From assembly GCA_005800815.1 (NCBI GenBank), contig SYEK01000036.1, forward strand, positions 1 through 64,000: 64,000 bases of DNA, given 5' to 3'. The DNA is from Actinomycetota bacterium (GTDB taxonomy: Bacteria; Actinomycetota; Actinomycetes; Nanopelagicales; Nanopelagicaceae). This document shows, one piece after another, positions 55,380 through 63,987 of this stretch (the stretch's first letter is position 1; each line of letters begins with the position of its first letter). The notes under the pieces were generated by a model. It was given only the letters and a program-made list of their open reading frames with translations. It searched no databases and was not told where the DNA came from. The position numbers and the translations under genes were made by a program.

Positions 55380-56636
55380 ATGAGTTTTAGCCCAGCTCTG
55401 ATACGTCAAGATTTTCCGATCTTTGAGCGTACTGTCCGCGAGGGTAAAAAACTTGTTTATTTGGATAGTGGGGCGACAAGTCAGAAGCCTCACTCCGTAA
55501 TTGAAGCAGAGAGTGGTTTCTATAAGTTTCATAATGCCGCTGTTCATCGGGGTGCTCATCAATTGGCTGAAGAGGCTACCGATGCATATGAGAATGCCCG
55601 ACTTATAGTTTCTAAGTTTTTGAATGCACCAGGTGGTTCTGATGAGATCATCTTCACAAAAAATGCGACTGAGTCGCTCAATCTACTTGCTTACTCGATG
55701 GGCAATGCCGAAGGCACAAATCGATTCGCCCTCAAAGCAGGGGATCGTATTGTGGTCTCTGAGATGGAGCACCATGCCAATCTGATCCCTTGGCAGCAAC
55801 TCTGTGCTCGCACTGGTGCCGAGTTGGGCTGGTTTAGCGTCACCCCTGAAGGTCGTTTGGATCTCTCGGCTATCGACTCTGTGATAACGGCCGATACGAA
55901 GGTAGTCGCATTAACTCACCAATCAAATGTTTTGGGGACCATAATTCCGCTAGAGGCTATTGTCGCCAGGGCTCACGCTGTGGGCGCAGTTGTTGTCCTT
56001 GATGCCTGTCAATCTGTTCCACATATGCCAGTTGATGTTGCAGCACTTGAGATTGATTTCTTGAGTTTTTCAGGCCATAAGACACTGGGTCCAACTGGAA
56101 TAGGAGTGTTGTGGGGACGCAAGAATCTTCTCGATGAGCTACCACCATTTTTATTCGGTGGCTCCATGATCGAGTATGTAACGATGACAGATGCAACATG
56201 GGCTATGACTCCAGCTAAATTTGAGGCCGGGGTACCCAATATGGCCCAAGCTGTGGGTTTGGGTGCAGCCCTTAACTATCTCTCAGAGATAGGGATGGAG
56301 AATGTGCATTCGCATGAAGTTGCCCTCACCGCCTATTTGCTGGAGGCAATGAGGGAAATTGAGGGCTTAAAGCTAGTCGGTCCAAATGATACTCACTTGC
56401 GCGGTGGCGCCATCTCTTTTATGGTTCAAGATATCCACCCCCACGATTTGGGTCAATATTTAGATAGTCAGGGAGTTGCGGTGCGAACCGGTCATCACTG
56501 TGCGTGGCCTTTGGCAAAGGCTTTGAATGTGCCTGCCAGCACTCGGGCATCTCTCTATCTCTATAACGATGAGAGTGATTGTGATGCACTCGTTCATGCA
56601 ATAGTCGGAGCAAAGAAATATTTCGGGCGGTTTTAG
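55380..56636 (+). CDS. sufS: Cysteine desulfurase SufS
   Basis: 418 residues, type II PLP cysteine desulfurase that supplies persulfide sulfur. YLDSGATSQKP, NAAVHRGAHQLAEEAT, SEMEHHANLIPW, PLP Lys234 in SFSGHKTLGPTG, catalytic Cys374 in RTGHHCAWPLA. Six bases after sufC, and its stop abuts sufU, the sulfur acceptor. Confidence 0.97.
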   Translation: MSFSPALIRQDFPIFERTVREGKKLVYLDSGATSQKPHSVIEAESGFYKFHNAAVHRGAHQLAEEATDAYENARLIVSKFLNAPGGSDEIIFTKNATESLNLLAYSMGNAEGTNRFALKAGDRIVVSEMEHHANLIPWQQLCARTGAELGWFSVTPEGRLDLSAIDSVITADTKVVALTHQSNVLGTIIPLEAIVARAHAVGAVVVLDACQSVPHMPVDVAALEIDFLSFSGHKTLGPTGIGVLWGRKNLLDELPPFLFGGSMIEYVTMTDATWAMTPAKFEAGVPNMAQAVGLGAALNYLSEIGMENVHSHEVALTAYLLEAMREIEGLKLVGPNDTHLRGGAISFMVQDIHPHDLGQYLDSQGVAVRTGHHCAWPLAKALNVPASTRASLYLYNDESDCDALVHAIVGAKKYFGRF

Positions 56637-57077
56637 ATGCAATTAGACTCTCTCTACCAAGAGGTAATCTTGGATCACTATAAACACCCACAACATAAGG
56701 GACTAAGTTCAAACTTTGCCGCTCAGGTCAGCCATGTCAATGCCAGTTGTGGTGATGAGATCATCCTCAATATCAATTTGGAGGGGGATTTAATCAGTGA
56801 GTTGACCTGGGATGGCCAGGGCTGCTCTATTTCACAGGCCAGTGTCTCGATAATGACGGATCTATTGACCGGTAAGACCCTTGATCAGGCTGCGATCATC
56901 CTCAAAAGTTTCTCTGATCTCATGGCCAGCAAAGGAACCTCGGCCGGTGATGAGTTAGTTCTAGAGGATGCAATAGCCTTTGCCGGGGTCTCAAAGTTCC
57001 CAGGGCGGATCAAGTGTTCTCTTCTTGGCTGGATGGCCTTTAAAGATGCAGCGATTCAAGCCCAGTCCAGGAAATAA
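56637..57077 (+). CDS. sufU: SufU, zinc-dependent sulfur acceptor
   Basis: 146 residues, IscU-like fold of the SufU class. LYQEVILDHYKHPQHKG, NASCGDEI (Cys and Asp), GQGCSISQASVS and late KCSLLGW provide the zinc ligands and the sulfur-accepting Cys. SufU takes persulfide from SufS and passes it to SufBCD. Starts on the base after the sufS stop. Confidence 0.96.
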   Translation: MQLDSLYQEVILDHYKHPQHKGLSSNFAAQVSHVNASCGDEIILNINLEGDLISELTWDGQGCSISQASVSIMTDLLTGKTLDQAAIILKSFSDLMASKGTSAGDELVLEDAIAFAGVSKFPGRIKCSLLGWMAFKDAAIQAQSRK

Positions 57078-57087
57078 GGAGAGAGAG

Positions 57088-57399
57088 ATGACAACGAGCG
57101 TAGATGATGTGACAGAGGCGATGAAAGATGTAGTGGACCCAGAGCTTGGAATCAATGTCGTAGATCTTGGATTAATTTACGATGTCATGGTGGATGAGGC
57201 CAATATCGCAGTACTCAATATGACTCTGACTTCGGCGGCCTGTCCTTTACAAGATGTCATCGAGGACCAGACGCGCGCGGCGCTTGCGGGTATGACCAGT
57301 GATGTCAAGATTAATTGGGTATGGATGCCACCGTGGGGGCCTGATAAAATCTCAGATGATGGGAGAGATCAATTAAGAGCGCTTGGATTCACCGTTTAA
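57088..57399 (+). CDS. sufT: SufT-like metal-sulfur cluster assembly factor (DUF59)
   Basis: 103 residues of the MIP18/DUF59 family: EAMKDVVDPELGINVVDLGLIYDV, TLTSAACPLQDVIEDQ with the conserved Cys, and VWMPPWGPDKISDDG. Family members help Fe-S protein maturation. ATG at 57088 has AAGGAGAG upstream and gives the normal domain; a longer frame reading from inside sufU is a shadow. Last gene of the suf run. Confidence 0.95.
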   Translation: MTTSVDDVTEAMKDVVDPELGINVVDLGLIYDVMVDEANIAVLNMTLTSAACPLQDVIEDQTRAALAGMTSDVKINWVWMPPWGPDKISDDGRDQLRALGFTV

Positions 57400-57411
57400 G
57401 CCCTTACTGCC

Positions 57412-57417
57412 TAAGGT
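57412..57417 (+). promoter_or_regulatory. Leaderless-type -10 box for the ABC exporter
   Basis: TAAGGT, 6 bases before the ATG at 57424. No Shine-Dalgarno in the 24-base gap after sufT. Confidence 0.45.
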
Positions 57418-57423
57418 AGCGCT

Positions 57424-59298
57424 ATGTCAATGCAGGCAATTTGGATGACCCATCGCTCGATGACAGCCGACCCATCAGTCAAAGAGCAGAGAATCAAACC
57501 CGGGACCATCAAACGGATCCTCACCCTCGCACGAGCATATAGATCTAGCATCTGCATCTTTCTAGTCACCGTTGTGATCGATGCAGCTCTCATCGTCGCC
57601 ACCCCCTTACTCTTGCTGCGATTGATAGATGATGGTGTGATCCCAAAAAATGGCGCTCTGATCACCCAGCTAGCTGTTCTAGTCGCACTCATAGCAGTAG
57701 CAGATGCTGCCGTTAGTATGGTGGGGCGCTACTTTTCATCGCGCATCGGTGAGGGTTTGATCTACGATTTGAGATCACTCGTCTTTGCCCACGTCCAGCG
57801 CCAATCCATCGCATTCTTTACTCGAACCCAAACAGGTGCATTAATTTCACGTATCAACTCAGATGTCATGGGAGCCCAGCAGGCCTTTACTGCCACTCTC
57901 TCAGGCTTGCTCAGCAATGTGGTCTCGCTTGTGTTGGTTGGAATCACCATGATGATCCTGTCATGGCAGATAACGATTTTCTCTCTCCTGCTGCTGCCGC
58001 TATTTCTTATTCCTACCAAATGGGTAGGTAGAAGACTGCAGTCTTTGACGAGGGAGTCTTTCAATGTCAATGCCGAGATGTCGAGCACCATGACTGAACG
58101 CTTTAATGTTTCAGGGGCCTTGCTTGTCTCACTCTATGGTCGTCCCAGCCGCGAGCATGATTACTTTCGATCTCGAGCCAGACGTGTTGCAGATATCGGG
58201 ATCAAGATGGCCATGCTCAATCGTTTATTCTTCATCGCCCTTACGAGTGTGGCCGCGATCGCCACTGCCTTTGCCTATGGAATCGGTGGGCATCTAGCGA
58301 TCAATGGGGGGGTCACGGTAGGAACTCTCCTGGCTATAACCGCCCTTCTTGTGCGTTTATATGGACCTCTGACCGCTCTGTCAAATGTGCGCCTTGATGT
58401 GATGACATCACTTGTCTCCTTCGAACGCGTATTTGAGGTCTTAGATCTTGAACCTATGGTCAAGGATCGCGATGGCGCCCTCAACTATCAAGCAAGCAAT
58501 CCAGAGATAGAGTTCAAAAATGTCAGTTTTTCTTACCCTCGGGCAAATGAGATCTCTTTGGCCTCACTCGAATCTGCAGCGCGACCTGAGAGTATTGACA
58601 GCGGTGAGGTTCTCAAGAATCTATCCTTCATTGCAGCTCCAGGAACACTAACTGCCCTGGTTGGACCATCAGGTGCCGGCAAGACAACGATAAGTTCATT
58701 GATCCCTCGACTATACGACGTCACTTCTGGTGCAATCACAGTTGATGGACACGATATCCGTGATTTGACCCTTAGCTCCTTACGCGATTGCATCGGGGTG
58801 GTGATGCAAGATGCCCATCTCTTCCACGAAACCATCGAGGCAAACCTTCGTTATGCCAAGAGCGATGCAACGCAGGCTCAAATGCAGGCCGCATGTGAGG
58901 CAGCACAGATTTGGAAACTCATTGAATCCTTGCCAAATGGTCTAGAGACCATGGTGGGTGAGCGAGGACATCGACTATCTGGTGGAGAAAAACAGCGACT
59001 CGCTATCGCGCGATTACTCCTTAAATCACCCGCCTTGGTGATTTTGGATGAGGCAACTGCGCATCTAGATTCAGAGAATGAATCACTCGTTCACAAGGCC
59101 CTTGAAAACGCTCTCAAAGGGCGCACCAGTATCGTCATTGCCCACCGATTGAGCACTGTCAGGAATGCCGATCAGATCCTTGTTCTTGATGCGGGCTCTA
59201 TCGTTGAACGTGGCAGCCATGAAGAGTTAGTTGCCAAGGGTGGTCTCTATGCCGATCTTTATAGCCTTCAAGATCTAACGGGTGCGTCGAATCAATAA
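57424..59298 (+). CDS. ABC-type exporter, fused membrane and ATPase domains (MsbA/MDR-like)
   Basis: 624 residues, half-transporter expected to homodimerise. Six membrane helices in about 45-330, with the cytoplasmic coupling stretch FSSRIGEGLIYDLRSLVFAHVQRQ. ATPase domain about 365-610: Walker A VGPSGAGKTT, Q-loop MQDAHLFHETIEANL, signature LSGGEKQRLAIARLL, Walker B LVILDEATAHLD, switch IAHRLSTV. Substrate unknown: lipid or drug. Unusual is a roughly 20-residue insertion rich in Ser/Glu before Walker A. The 3' end overlaps the convergent SURF1 gene by 24 bases. Confidence 0.93.
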   Translation: MSMQAIWMTHRSMTADPSVKEQRIKPGTIKRILTLARAYRSSICIFLVTVVIDAALIVATPLLLLRLIDDGVIPKNGALITQLAVLVALIAVADAAVSMVGRYFSSRIGEGLIYDLRSLVFAHVQRQSIAFFTRTQTGALISRINSDVMGAQQAFTATLSGLLSNVVSLVLVGITMMILSWQITIFSLLLLPLFLIPTKWVGRRLQSLTRESFNVNAEMSSTMTERFNVSGALLVSLYGRPSREHDYFRSRARRVADIGIKMAMLNRLFFIALTSVAAIATAFAYGIGGHLAINGGVTVGTLLAITALLVRLYGPLTALSNVRLDVMTSLVSFERVFEVLDLEPMVKDRDGALNYQASNPEIEFKNVSFSYPRANEISLASLESAARPESIDSGEVLKNLSFIAAPGTLTALVGPSGAGKTTISSLIPRLYDVTSGAITVDGHDIRDLTLSSLRDCIGVVMQDAHLFHETIEANLRYAKSDATQAQMQAACEAAQIWKLIESLPNGLETMVGERGHRLSGGEKQRLAIARLLLKSPALVILDEATAHLDSENESLVHKALENALKGRTSIVIAHRLSTVRNADQILVLDAGSIVERGSHEELVAKGGLYADLYSLQDLTGASNQ

Positions 59299-59964
59299 TC
59301 GGCCATAAAGGATTAGGCCCGCAAAGAATATCCATTGAAGTGCATAGGCCATATGGGGGCCATCACTTAGCTCTGGTAATGACGCGCCGACAACAGGGGT
59401 CAGAGTTTCCTCAGAGCCACTGAGCAGATCAAGATAGAAGCCCTGTGTTTGCAGACGCGATTGAGCATTCAACTGTGCAACTAAGGCCGTGCCTGAGGAG
59501 GGTAGGGCAAAGAATGAGCCACGCGGAAGAGATGAGTCCAAACGTAGCCGCCCTGTTATCGACACGGTTTGGGATGGTGGAGCTATGACAATGGGCGCCT
59601 TGGTCGCATCCTTTCCCGCTTTCACCCAGCCACGATCTACCCAGAAGGTTTTCTTATCTGTTGAAGTAAAAAGGGTCAAAACCTCAAAACCGTAGACGCC
59701 CTCAGAGTATCTATTGCGAAGAAGAATCTGTTGTTGCCGATCAAATGTGCCAGATGTAGTAACCATGCGCCATTCCCCACTGGCTGGGGCCAGAGCAAGT
59801 TCTCTCAGTGGTATCGCAGGGAGAGTGATACGTTTCTCAATGACCGAGTTACGTGCATGTCGATCCACGCCTCGCTGATACTGCCATTGTGCAGCCCAAA
59901 GGCAGAGAAATATGAGAGTCAGAGTCAGGAGAGATTTGAGCAGTCCCCATGGTTCGCGCTGCAT
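59275..59964 (-). CDS. SURF1-family cytochrome oxidase assembly protein
   Basis: 229 residues: N-terminal helix (LLTLTLIFLCLWAAQWQYQRG, the SURF1 start with its W-Q-R pattern), an extracytoplasmic domain including VTTSGTFDRQQQILLRNR and FWVDRGWVKAG, and a C-terminal helix (HMAYALQWIFFAGLILYGRLL). Helps assemble heme-copper oxidase. ATG at 59964 with TACAGT 7 bases upstream is preferred; GTG at 59973 would add three residues. Supports the aerobic theme with ctaA. Confidence 0.92.
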   Translation of the reverse strand: MQREPWGLLKSLLTLTLIFLCLWAAQWQYQRGVDRHARNSVIEKRITLPAIPLRELALAPASGEWRMVTTSGTFDRQQQILLRNRYSEGVYGFEVLTLFTSTDKKTFWVDRGWVKAGKDATKAPIVIAPPSQTVSITGRLRLDSSLPRGSFFALPSSGTALVAQLNAQSRLQTQGFYLDLLSGSEETLTPVVGASLPELSDGPHMAYALQWIFFAGLILYGRLLIRRTR

Positions 59965-59979
59965 GGAGTTCACTGTAGT

Positions 59980-60252
59980 TTATGAGATGGCTCTCGGTTT
60001 CTCATCACGCACGTGCGCCCCAGGTATAAAAGTCTCGCGCCCGGCGTTTGCTATGACAACGGCAAAGTAGGGGAGAACGACTGCGCCAAATAGAGCTATC
60101 CAGCGATAGGGGCTTGGTAATATAACTGTGAGGACAAAGCAGATTGTCCGGATCATCATTGAGAGGAAGTATCGCCTCTGGCGCCCAGATTGATCGGCAC
60201 TTAGCGATCGTGGTGCACTGGTGATATCAAAGACTTCCCTCTCATCACTCAT
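59980..60252 (-). CDS. DUF3099 membrane protein
   Basis: 90 residues. Two hydrophobic segments (about 32-48 and 52-70) with the DUF3099 pattern RRYFLSMMIRTICFV...RWIALFGAVVLPYFAVVIANAGR. The family is actinobacterial and of unknown function, commonly beside SURF1-like genes, as here. ATG at 60252 with TAGGCT 6 bases upstream. Confidence 0.9.
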   Translation of the reverse strand: MSDEREVFDITSAPRSLSADQSGRQRRYFLSMMIRTICFVLTVILPSPYRWIALFGAVVLPYFAVVIANAGRETFIPGAHVRDEKPRAIS

Positions 60253-60258
60253 GACCTA

Positions 60259-60318
60259 AGCCTATTGCCCACCATCTTGAGCTGCATCTTTTGAATACTT
60301 TGGAGTAGCCAGTAGATT
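60259..60318. promoter_or_regulatory. Divergent leaderless-type promoters, DUF3099 gene and fabG
   Basis: Minus strand TAGGCT (60259-60264), 6 bases from the DUF3099 ATG. Plus strand TAGATT (60313-60318), 7 bases from the fabG ATG, with a fair -35 (TTGAAT, 60291-60296, 16-base spacer). Confidence 0.5.
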
Positions 60319-60325
60319 GGGCTTT

Positions 60326-61030
60326 ATGGCCTCACTTGCTTTAGTCACTGGTGCAAATCGGGGCATTGGATTGGCGATAGCTCACGCGCTCAAGGCCGAC
60401 GGACATTCGGTAGTCGCCGCTTATCGCTCTGGCCCAGCACCAGAGGGCCTTCAAAGCGTGCTGATGGATGTCACTTCGACTCAAAGTGTTGATGAGGCCT
60501 TTGATTCAATCGAGGCGCAGTGGGGGATTCCAGAGATCATCGTCGCAAATGCAGGGATAACCAAGGATGGATTGGTGATGCGCATGCTCGACTCTGATTT
60601 CGAGAGTGTCATCGATGCGAATCTGACCGGTGCATTCCGGGTCGCGCGTCGGGCAAGTATGGGCCTACTCAAACTCAAGCGTGGGCGTCTCATATTTGTT
60701 GGTTCAGTGGTGGCAGCTACCGGTGCAGCTGGTCAAGTCAATTACGCTGCCAGCAAGTCTGGGCTTGTAGGTATGGCCCGCTCATTCGCCCGTGAAATTG
60801 GCAGTCGTGGGATCACCTCCAACGTAATCGCTCCAGGCTTTGTAGAGACGGATATGACATCAAAGTTGGATGAAAAGCGGCGAAAAGAGATTTCATCATC
60901 AATTCCACTTGGACGCTTCTGCTCTGCCTCAGAGATTGCAGATGTAGTCAGATTCATCGCATCACCCGAGGCCGCCTACATCACCGGGGCAGTCATCCCA
61001 GTTGATGGAGGATTGGGGATGGGCCATTAA
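60326..61030 (+). CDS. fabG: 3-oxoacyl-ACP reductase FabG (MabA-like)
   Basis: NADPH-dependent reductase of fatty-acid elongation, short-chain dehydrogenase fold, 234 residues. Cofactor loop VTGANRGIG (7-15), NAGITKDGLVMRM, catalytic Ser in FVGSVVA, Tyr/Lys in NYAASKSG, and PGFVETDMT. ATG at 60326 rather than a TTG three codons earlier, on the basis of MASLALVTGANRG and the -10 placement. It forms a pair with inhA, as mabA-inhA does in mycobacteria. Confidence 0.94.
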   Translation: MASLALVTGANRGIGLAIAHALKADGHSVVAAYRSGPAPEGLQSVLMDVTSTQSVDEAFDSIEAQWGIPEIIVANAGITKDGLVMRMLDSDFESVIDANLTGAFRVARRASMGLLKLKRGRLIFVGSVVAATGAAGQVNYAASKSGLVGMARSFAREIGSRGITSNVIAPGFVETDMTSKLDEKRRKEISSSIPLGRFCSASEIADVVRFIASPEAAYITGAVIPVDGGLGMGH

Positions 61031-61801
61031 ATGGGAATTGTAGAGGGGAAGAAGATACTTGTTACCGGTGTACTCACCGATGCATCGATCGCATTTCACA
61101 TTGCACGACTGGCCCAAGAACAGGGAGCAGAGGTTCTCTTATCTTCATATGGTCGCGTTCTCTCTCTCACAACTCGAATCGCAGGCAGGCTCCCAAAACC
61201 GGCTCCTGTCTTGCAGTTAGATGTGACCAATGCCGAAGATCTCGCAGCCCTAGAATCTAGAGTGCGCGAATACTTTCCGCATGGTCTAGATGGCGTGGTT
61301 CACTCCATCGGTTTTGCACCTGAGGCCGCTCTTGGTGGAAACTTCCTGAATACATCGTGGGAGGATGTCGCTACGGCGATTCACATTTCTGCTTACTCGC
61401 TCAAGGCACTTACGATGGCAGCTCGGCCTCTGTTTCCCGGTGCTGGCTCAGTCGTTGGTCTAGATTTCGATGCATCAGTTGCCTGGCCACAATATGACTG
61501 GATGGGTGTTGCAAAGGCGGCCCTTGAATCGACATCACGCTATCTCGCCCGAGATTTGGGTGCTGCGAATATTCGTGTGAATTTAATCGCCGCAGGTCCG
61601 ATTCGCACGATGGCGGCGAAATCTATCCCTGGTTTCGCCGATTTTGAGAGAGTTTGGAGTGAGCGCTCTCCCCTTACATGGGATGTCAATGATCCAGTCC
61701 CAGCTGCCAAAGCCGCGATCGCCTTGTTATCGGACTGGTTTCCCAAAACGACCGCTGAGATCATCCATGTCGATGGGGGCCTGCATGCGATGGGGGCCTA
61801 A
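61031..61801 (+). CDS. inhA: Enoyl-ACP reductase FabI/InhA
   Basis: Last reduction of each fatty-acid elongation cycle. 256 residues: GKKILVTGVLTDASIAFHIA cofactor loop, VVHSIGFAP (Ser92, cognate to InhA Ser94), active-site Tyr155 and Lys162 (YDWMGVAKAALEST) and AAGPIRTMAAKSIPGF. Directly follows the fabG stop. The mycobacterial-type HSIGF and GVLTDASIAF stretches place it with InhA rather than E. coli FabI. It need not imply mycolic acids. Confidence 0.95.
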   Translation: MGIVEGKKILVTGVLTDASIAFHIARLAQEQGAEVLLSSYGRVLSLTTRIAGRLPKPAPVLQLDVTNAEDLAALESRVREYFPHGLDGVVHSIGFAPEAALGGNFLNTSWEDVATAIHISAYSLKALTMAARPLFPGAGSVVGLDFDASVAWPQYDWMGVAKAALESTSRYLARDLGAANIRVNLIAAGPIRTMAAKSIPGFADFERVWSERSPLTWDVNDPVPAAKAAIALLSDWFPKTTAEIIHVDGGLHAMGA

Positions 61802-62012
61802 AAGGCGAGGATTTCCCTCTTTGCTTGGGCTCAGGTAGCCTTGGGCCAGACCAGTGGCCTAACAGCTCACTGCAAGAGGAGTTACCGCTCCCACCTAAAT
61901 CGACATTTGTGCGATCTGGTTTGTCGGATGAAGAGCACCTTCTATCCTTGCGGTTTTCTTTTGCAATGCGCTGCGACACCAAAGCGCTTTACTCAGACCG
62001 AGGGAGAACACA
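61802..62012 (+). promoter_or_regulatory. Long structured leader of infC-rpmI-rplT
   Basis: A 211-base non-coding stretch. TAGCCT (61836-61841) is a possible -10. Downstream it can fold CAGTGGC...GCTCACTG (61852-61872) and GGAG...CTCC (61878-61891). It ends in GAGGGAG (62000-62006). In many bacteria this leader carries translational control by L20 or IF3; here that is inference only. No gene is visible in it. Confidence 0.45.
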
Positions 62013-62603
62013 GTCAGCACAGAACCACGCATTAATGATCGAATACGTACGCCTCAAATTCGCTTGATTGGACACACCGGTCAACAGGTAGGGCTCGTAG
62101 ATATCGATACCGCGTTGAGGATGGCCGATGAGGTTGGTCTGGACTTAGTCGAGATCGCCCCAGAGGCCAATCCACCAGTGTGCAAGATCATGGATTTCGG
62201 AAAGTATAAGTACGAAATCGCACAGAAGGCACGCGAGGCGCGGCAGAACCAGACCCACATTGTGGTGAAGGAAGTGCGGTTGACACCGAAGATTGAAACA
62301 CATGATTATGAAACCAAACGTAATCAAGTGGAGAAGTTCTTAAAAGGTGGCGACAAGGTGAAGGTGACGATGAAGTTTCGTGGCCGTGAACAGACACGAC
62401 CCGAGATTGGATACAAGATGCTGCAACGTCTGGCAACGGATATTGCAGAATTTGGATTCATCGAGTTTGCCCCAAAGCAAGAGGGAAGAAATATGACAAT
62501 GGTGATTGGACCCACAAAGAAGAAGACAGAGGCAGTTGCAGAGGCTAAGGCGGCTCGTATAGCCATAGCTAAGGCAGCCGCCAAGACAAGGGATGGAGCA
62601 TAG
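62013..62603 (+). CDS. infC: Translation initiation factor IF-3, apparent GTC start
   Basis: Prevents subunit association and proofreads the start codon. 196 residues: [56 protein letters not shown], the C-terminal domain [35 protein letters not shown], and an Ala/Lys tail. The conserved N-terminus is encoded from 62016, but no ATG, GTG or TTG occurs in frame between the stop at 61929 and it. GTC at 62013 has GGAG (62003-62006) 6 bases upstream and is the best start. The first ordinary start (TTG 62064) would remove 17 conserved residues. E. coli infC likewise uses a rare start, AUU, for self-control. Confidence 0.9.
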   Translation, partial: VSTEPRINDRIRTPQIRLIGHTGQQVGLVDIDTALRMADEVGLDLVEIAPEANPPVCKIMDFGKYKYEIAQKAREARQNQTHIVVKEVRLTPKIETHDYETKRNQVEKFLKGGDKVKVTMKFRGREQTRPEIGYKMLQRLATDIAEFGFIEFAPKQEGRNMTMVIGPTKKKTEAVAEAKAARIAIAKAAAKTRDGA

Positions 62604-62605
62604 AG

Positions 62606-62803
62606 ATGCCAAAGATGAAAACGCATAGTGGAGCAAAGAAGACTTTCCGGGTCACAGGCACAGGAAAGATCATGCACGAGCGTGCTGGCAAGCGTCACTT
62701 GCTTGAGCATAAATCTTCACGCCAAACTCGTCGTCTCTCAACCGAGCAATCAGCTAAACCAACCGTAACGATGACGGCCAAGCGCATGCTTGGCTTGAAG
62801 TAA
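62606..62803 (+). CDS. rpmI: 50S ribosomal protein L35
   Basis: 65-residue basic ribosomal protein: [40 protein letters not shown] and the usual short C-terminus. Two bases after infC, followed by rplT: the standard infC-rpmI-rplT order. Confidence 0.98.
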   Translation: MPKMKTHSGAKKTFRVTGTGKIMHERAGKRHLLEHKSSRQTRRLSTEQSAKPTVTMTAKRMLGLK

Positions 62804-62817
62804 GGACTGTGAATTAG

Positions 62818-63174
62818 ATGAGAGTAAAACGTGGTGTCCATGCTGCAAAGAAGCGTCGCACGACCCTTGAACGCGCAAGTGGTTATCGTGGCCAGCGCTC
62901 ACGCCTTTTCACAAAGGCGAAAGAGCAGGTCACTCATTCAATGGTCTATGCCTTCAATGATCGCAAAGACAAGAAAGGTGACTTTCGGCGCCTATGGATT
63001 CAGCGTATCAACGCCGGTTGTCGCTCACATGGCCTTACGTATAATCGTTTCATTCAGGGTTTGAAAGCTGCAGGAGTTGAAGTAGATCGCCGCGTACTCT
63101 CTGATTTGGCAACCAACGATCCAACAACATTCAAAACTCTTGTGGATCTTGCTCGTAAGAGCCTCCTCGGATAA
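62818..63174 (+). CDS. rplT: 50S ribosomal protein L20
   Basis: 118 residues: [38 protein letters not shown] and [21 protein letters not shown]. Binds 23S rRNA early in assembly and in several bacteria represses its own operon through the leader RNA. Fourteen bases after rpmI. Confidence 0.98.
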   Translation: MRVKRGVHAAKKRRTTLERASGYRGQRSRLFTKAKEQVTHSMVYAFNDRKDKKGDFRRLWIQRINAGCRSHGLTYNRFIQGLKAAGVEVDRRVLSDLATNDPTTFKTLVDLARKSLLG

Positions 63175-63183
63175 CTCGCTCTA

Positions 63184-63969
63184 ATGATTGAGAGCCTGAA
63201 CTCGCCACATATCGCGCGAGTTAAGGCTCTTATCGGTTCTCGTGGAGCAAAAGAAAGACGATCAGCCGGTGAGTTTGTAGCAGAGGGAATGCAGTGTTTT
63301 CGTGAGGCAATAAATTCACCCAATGGCCCTCGAATGACAACGCTGTATCTGACGCAGTTAGCTCGCTTGAAATTAAATGAAACTATTGATCTCTCCCGAC
63401 TTCCCATCTTTGATGTCAGTGATGATGTCATGCGCGAAATGTCACAGACCATCACACCTCAAGGAATTCTTGCAATTTGTAGTATCCCTCGCAAGCGTCT
63501 TGAGGATATTAAACTCAACGGTGGACGCAGATTCATATACTTATCACAGGTTCAAGACCCAGGTAATGCTGGAACGATTCTTCGATCCGCCGACGCCTTT
63601 GGAATGGATGCCGTGATTACATCACCGGGTAGCGTTGATATGTATTCACCAAAAGTCGTTCGAAGCACCGCTGGCTCGCTTTGGCATATTCCGATCTTTG
63701 AATCGGTTGAGTTATCTACCCTAATTTCTAACATGCCCTTACAAGCTTTCACCTTGATAGCAAATGCTACGCAGCGATTAGAAGATTTCATTGTAACTAG
63801 TGATTGCCTTGCAATCTTTGGTAACGAAGCTAGAGGCTTGAGTATTGAAGAATCAATCCCAAATATCGAGTCAGTAACTATTCCTATGACTGGCTCGGCT
63901 GAAAGCCTCAATCTTTCAGTGGCGGCATCGATTGTCATGTATCACCTTTCAAATATGCGCACTTCTTAA
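63184..63969 (+). CDS. SpoU/TrmH-family RNA 2'-O-methyltransferase
   Basis: 261 residues: N-terminal substrate-binding domain (HIARVKALIGSRGAKERRSAGEFVAEG) and a C-terminal knotted SPOUT domain with motif 1 DPGNAGTILRSADAFGMD, motif 2 AIFGNEARGLS and motif 3 IPMTGSAESLNLSVAASIVMY. It methylates rRNA or tRNA ribose; target unknown. In actinobacteria this gene often sits between rplT and pheS, fitting its place here. Confidence 0.92.
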   Translation: MIESLNSPHIARVKALIGSRGAKERRSAGEFVAEGMQCFREAINSPNGPRMTTLYLTQLARLKLNETIDLSRLPIFDVSDDVMREMSQTITPQGILAICSIPRKRLEDIKLNGGRRFIYLSQVQDPGNAGTILRSADAFGMDAVITSPGSVDMYSPKVVRSTAGSLWHIPIFESVELSTLISNMPLQAFTLIANATQRLEDFIVTSDCLAIFGNEARGLSIEESIPNIESVTIPMTGSAESLNLSVAASIVMYHLSNMRTS

Positions 63970-63981
63970 ACTTTGACCCGA

Positions 63982-63987
63982 TAGACT
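63982..63987 (+). promoter_or_regulatory. Leaderless-type -10 box for the next, cut-off gene
   Basis: TAGACT with 6 bases to an ATG at 63994, the spacing seen elsewhere in the window. Only two codons of the gene (Met-Arg) are inside; by synteny it could be pheS, but that cannot be checked from here. Confidence 0.4.

Noticed and set aside
62064-62603. infC starting at TTG 62064
   Set aside because: Would remove the conserved [11 protein letters not shown] segment, which is clearly encoded in frame upstream, and there is no ribosome site for this TTG.
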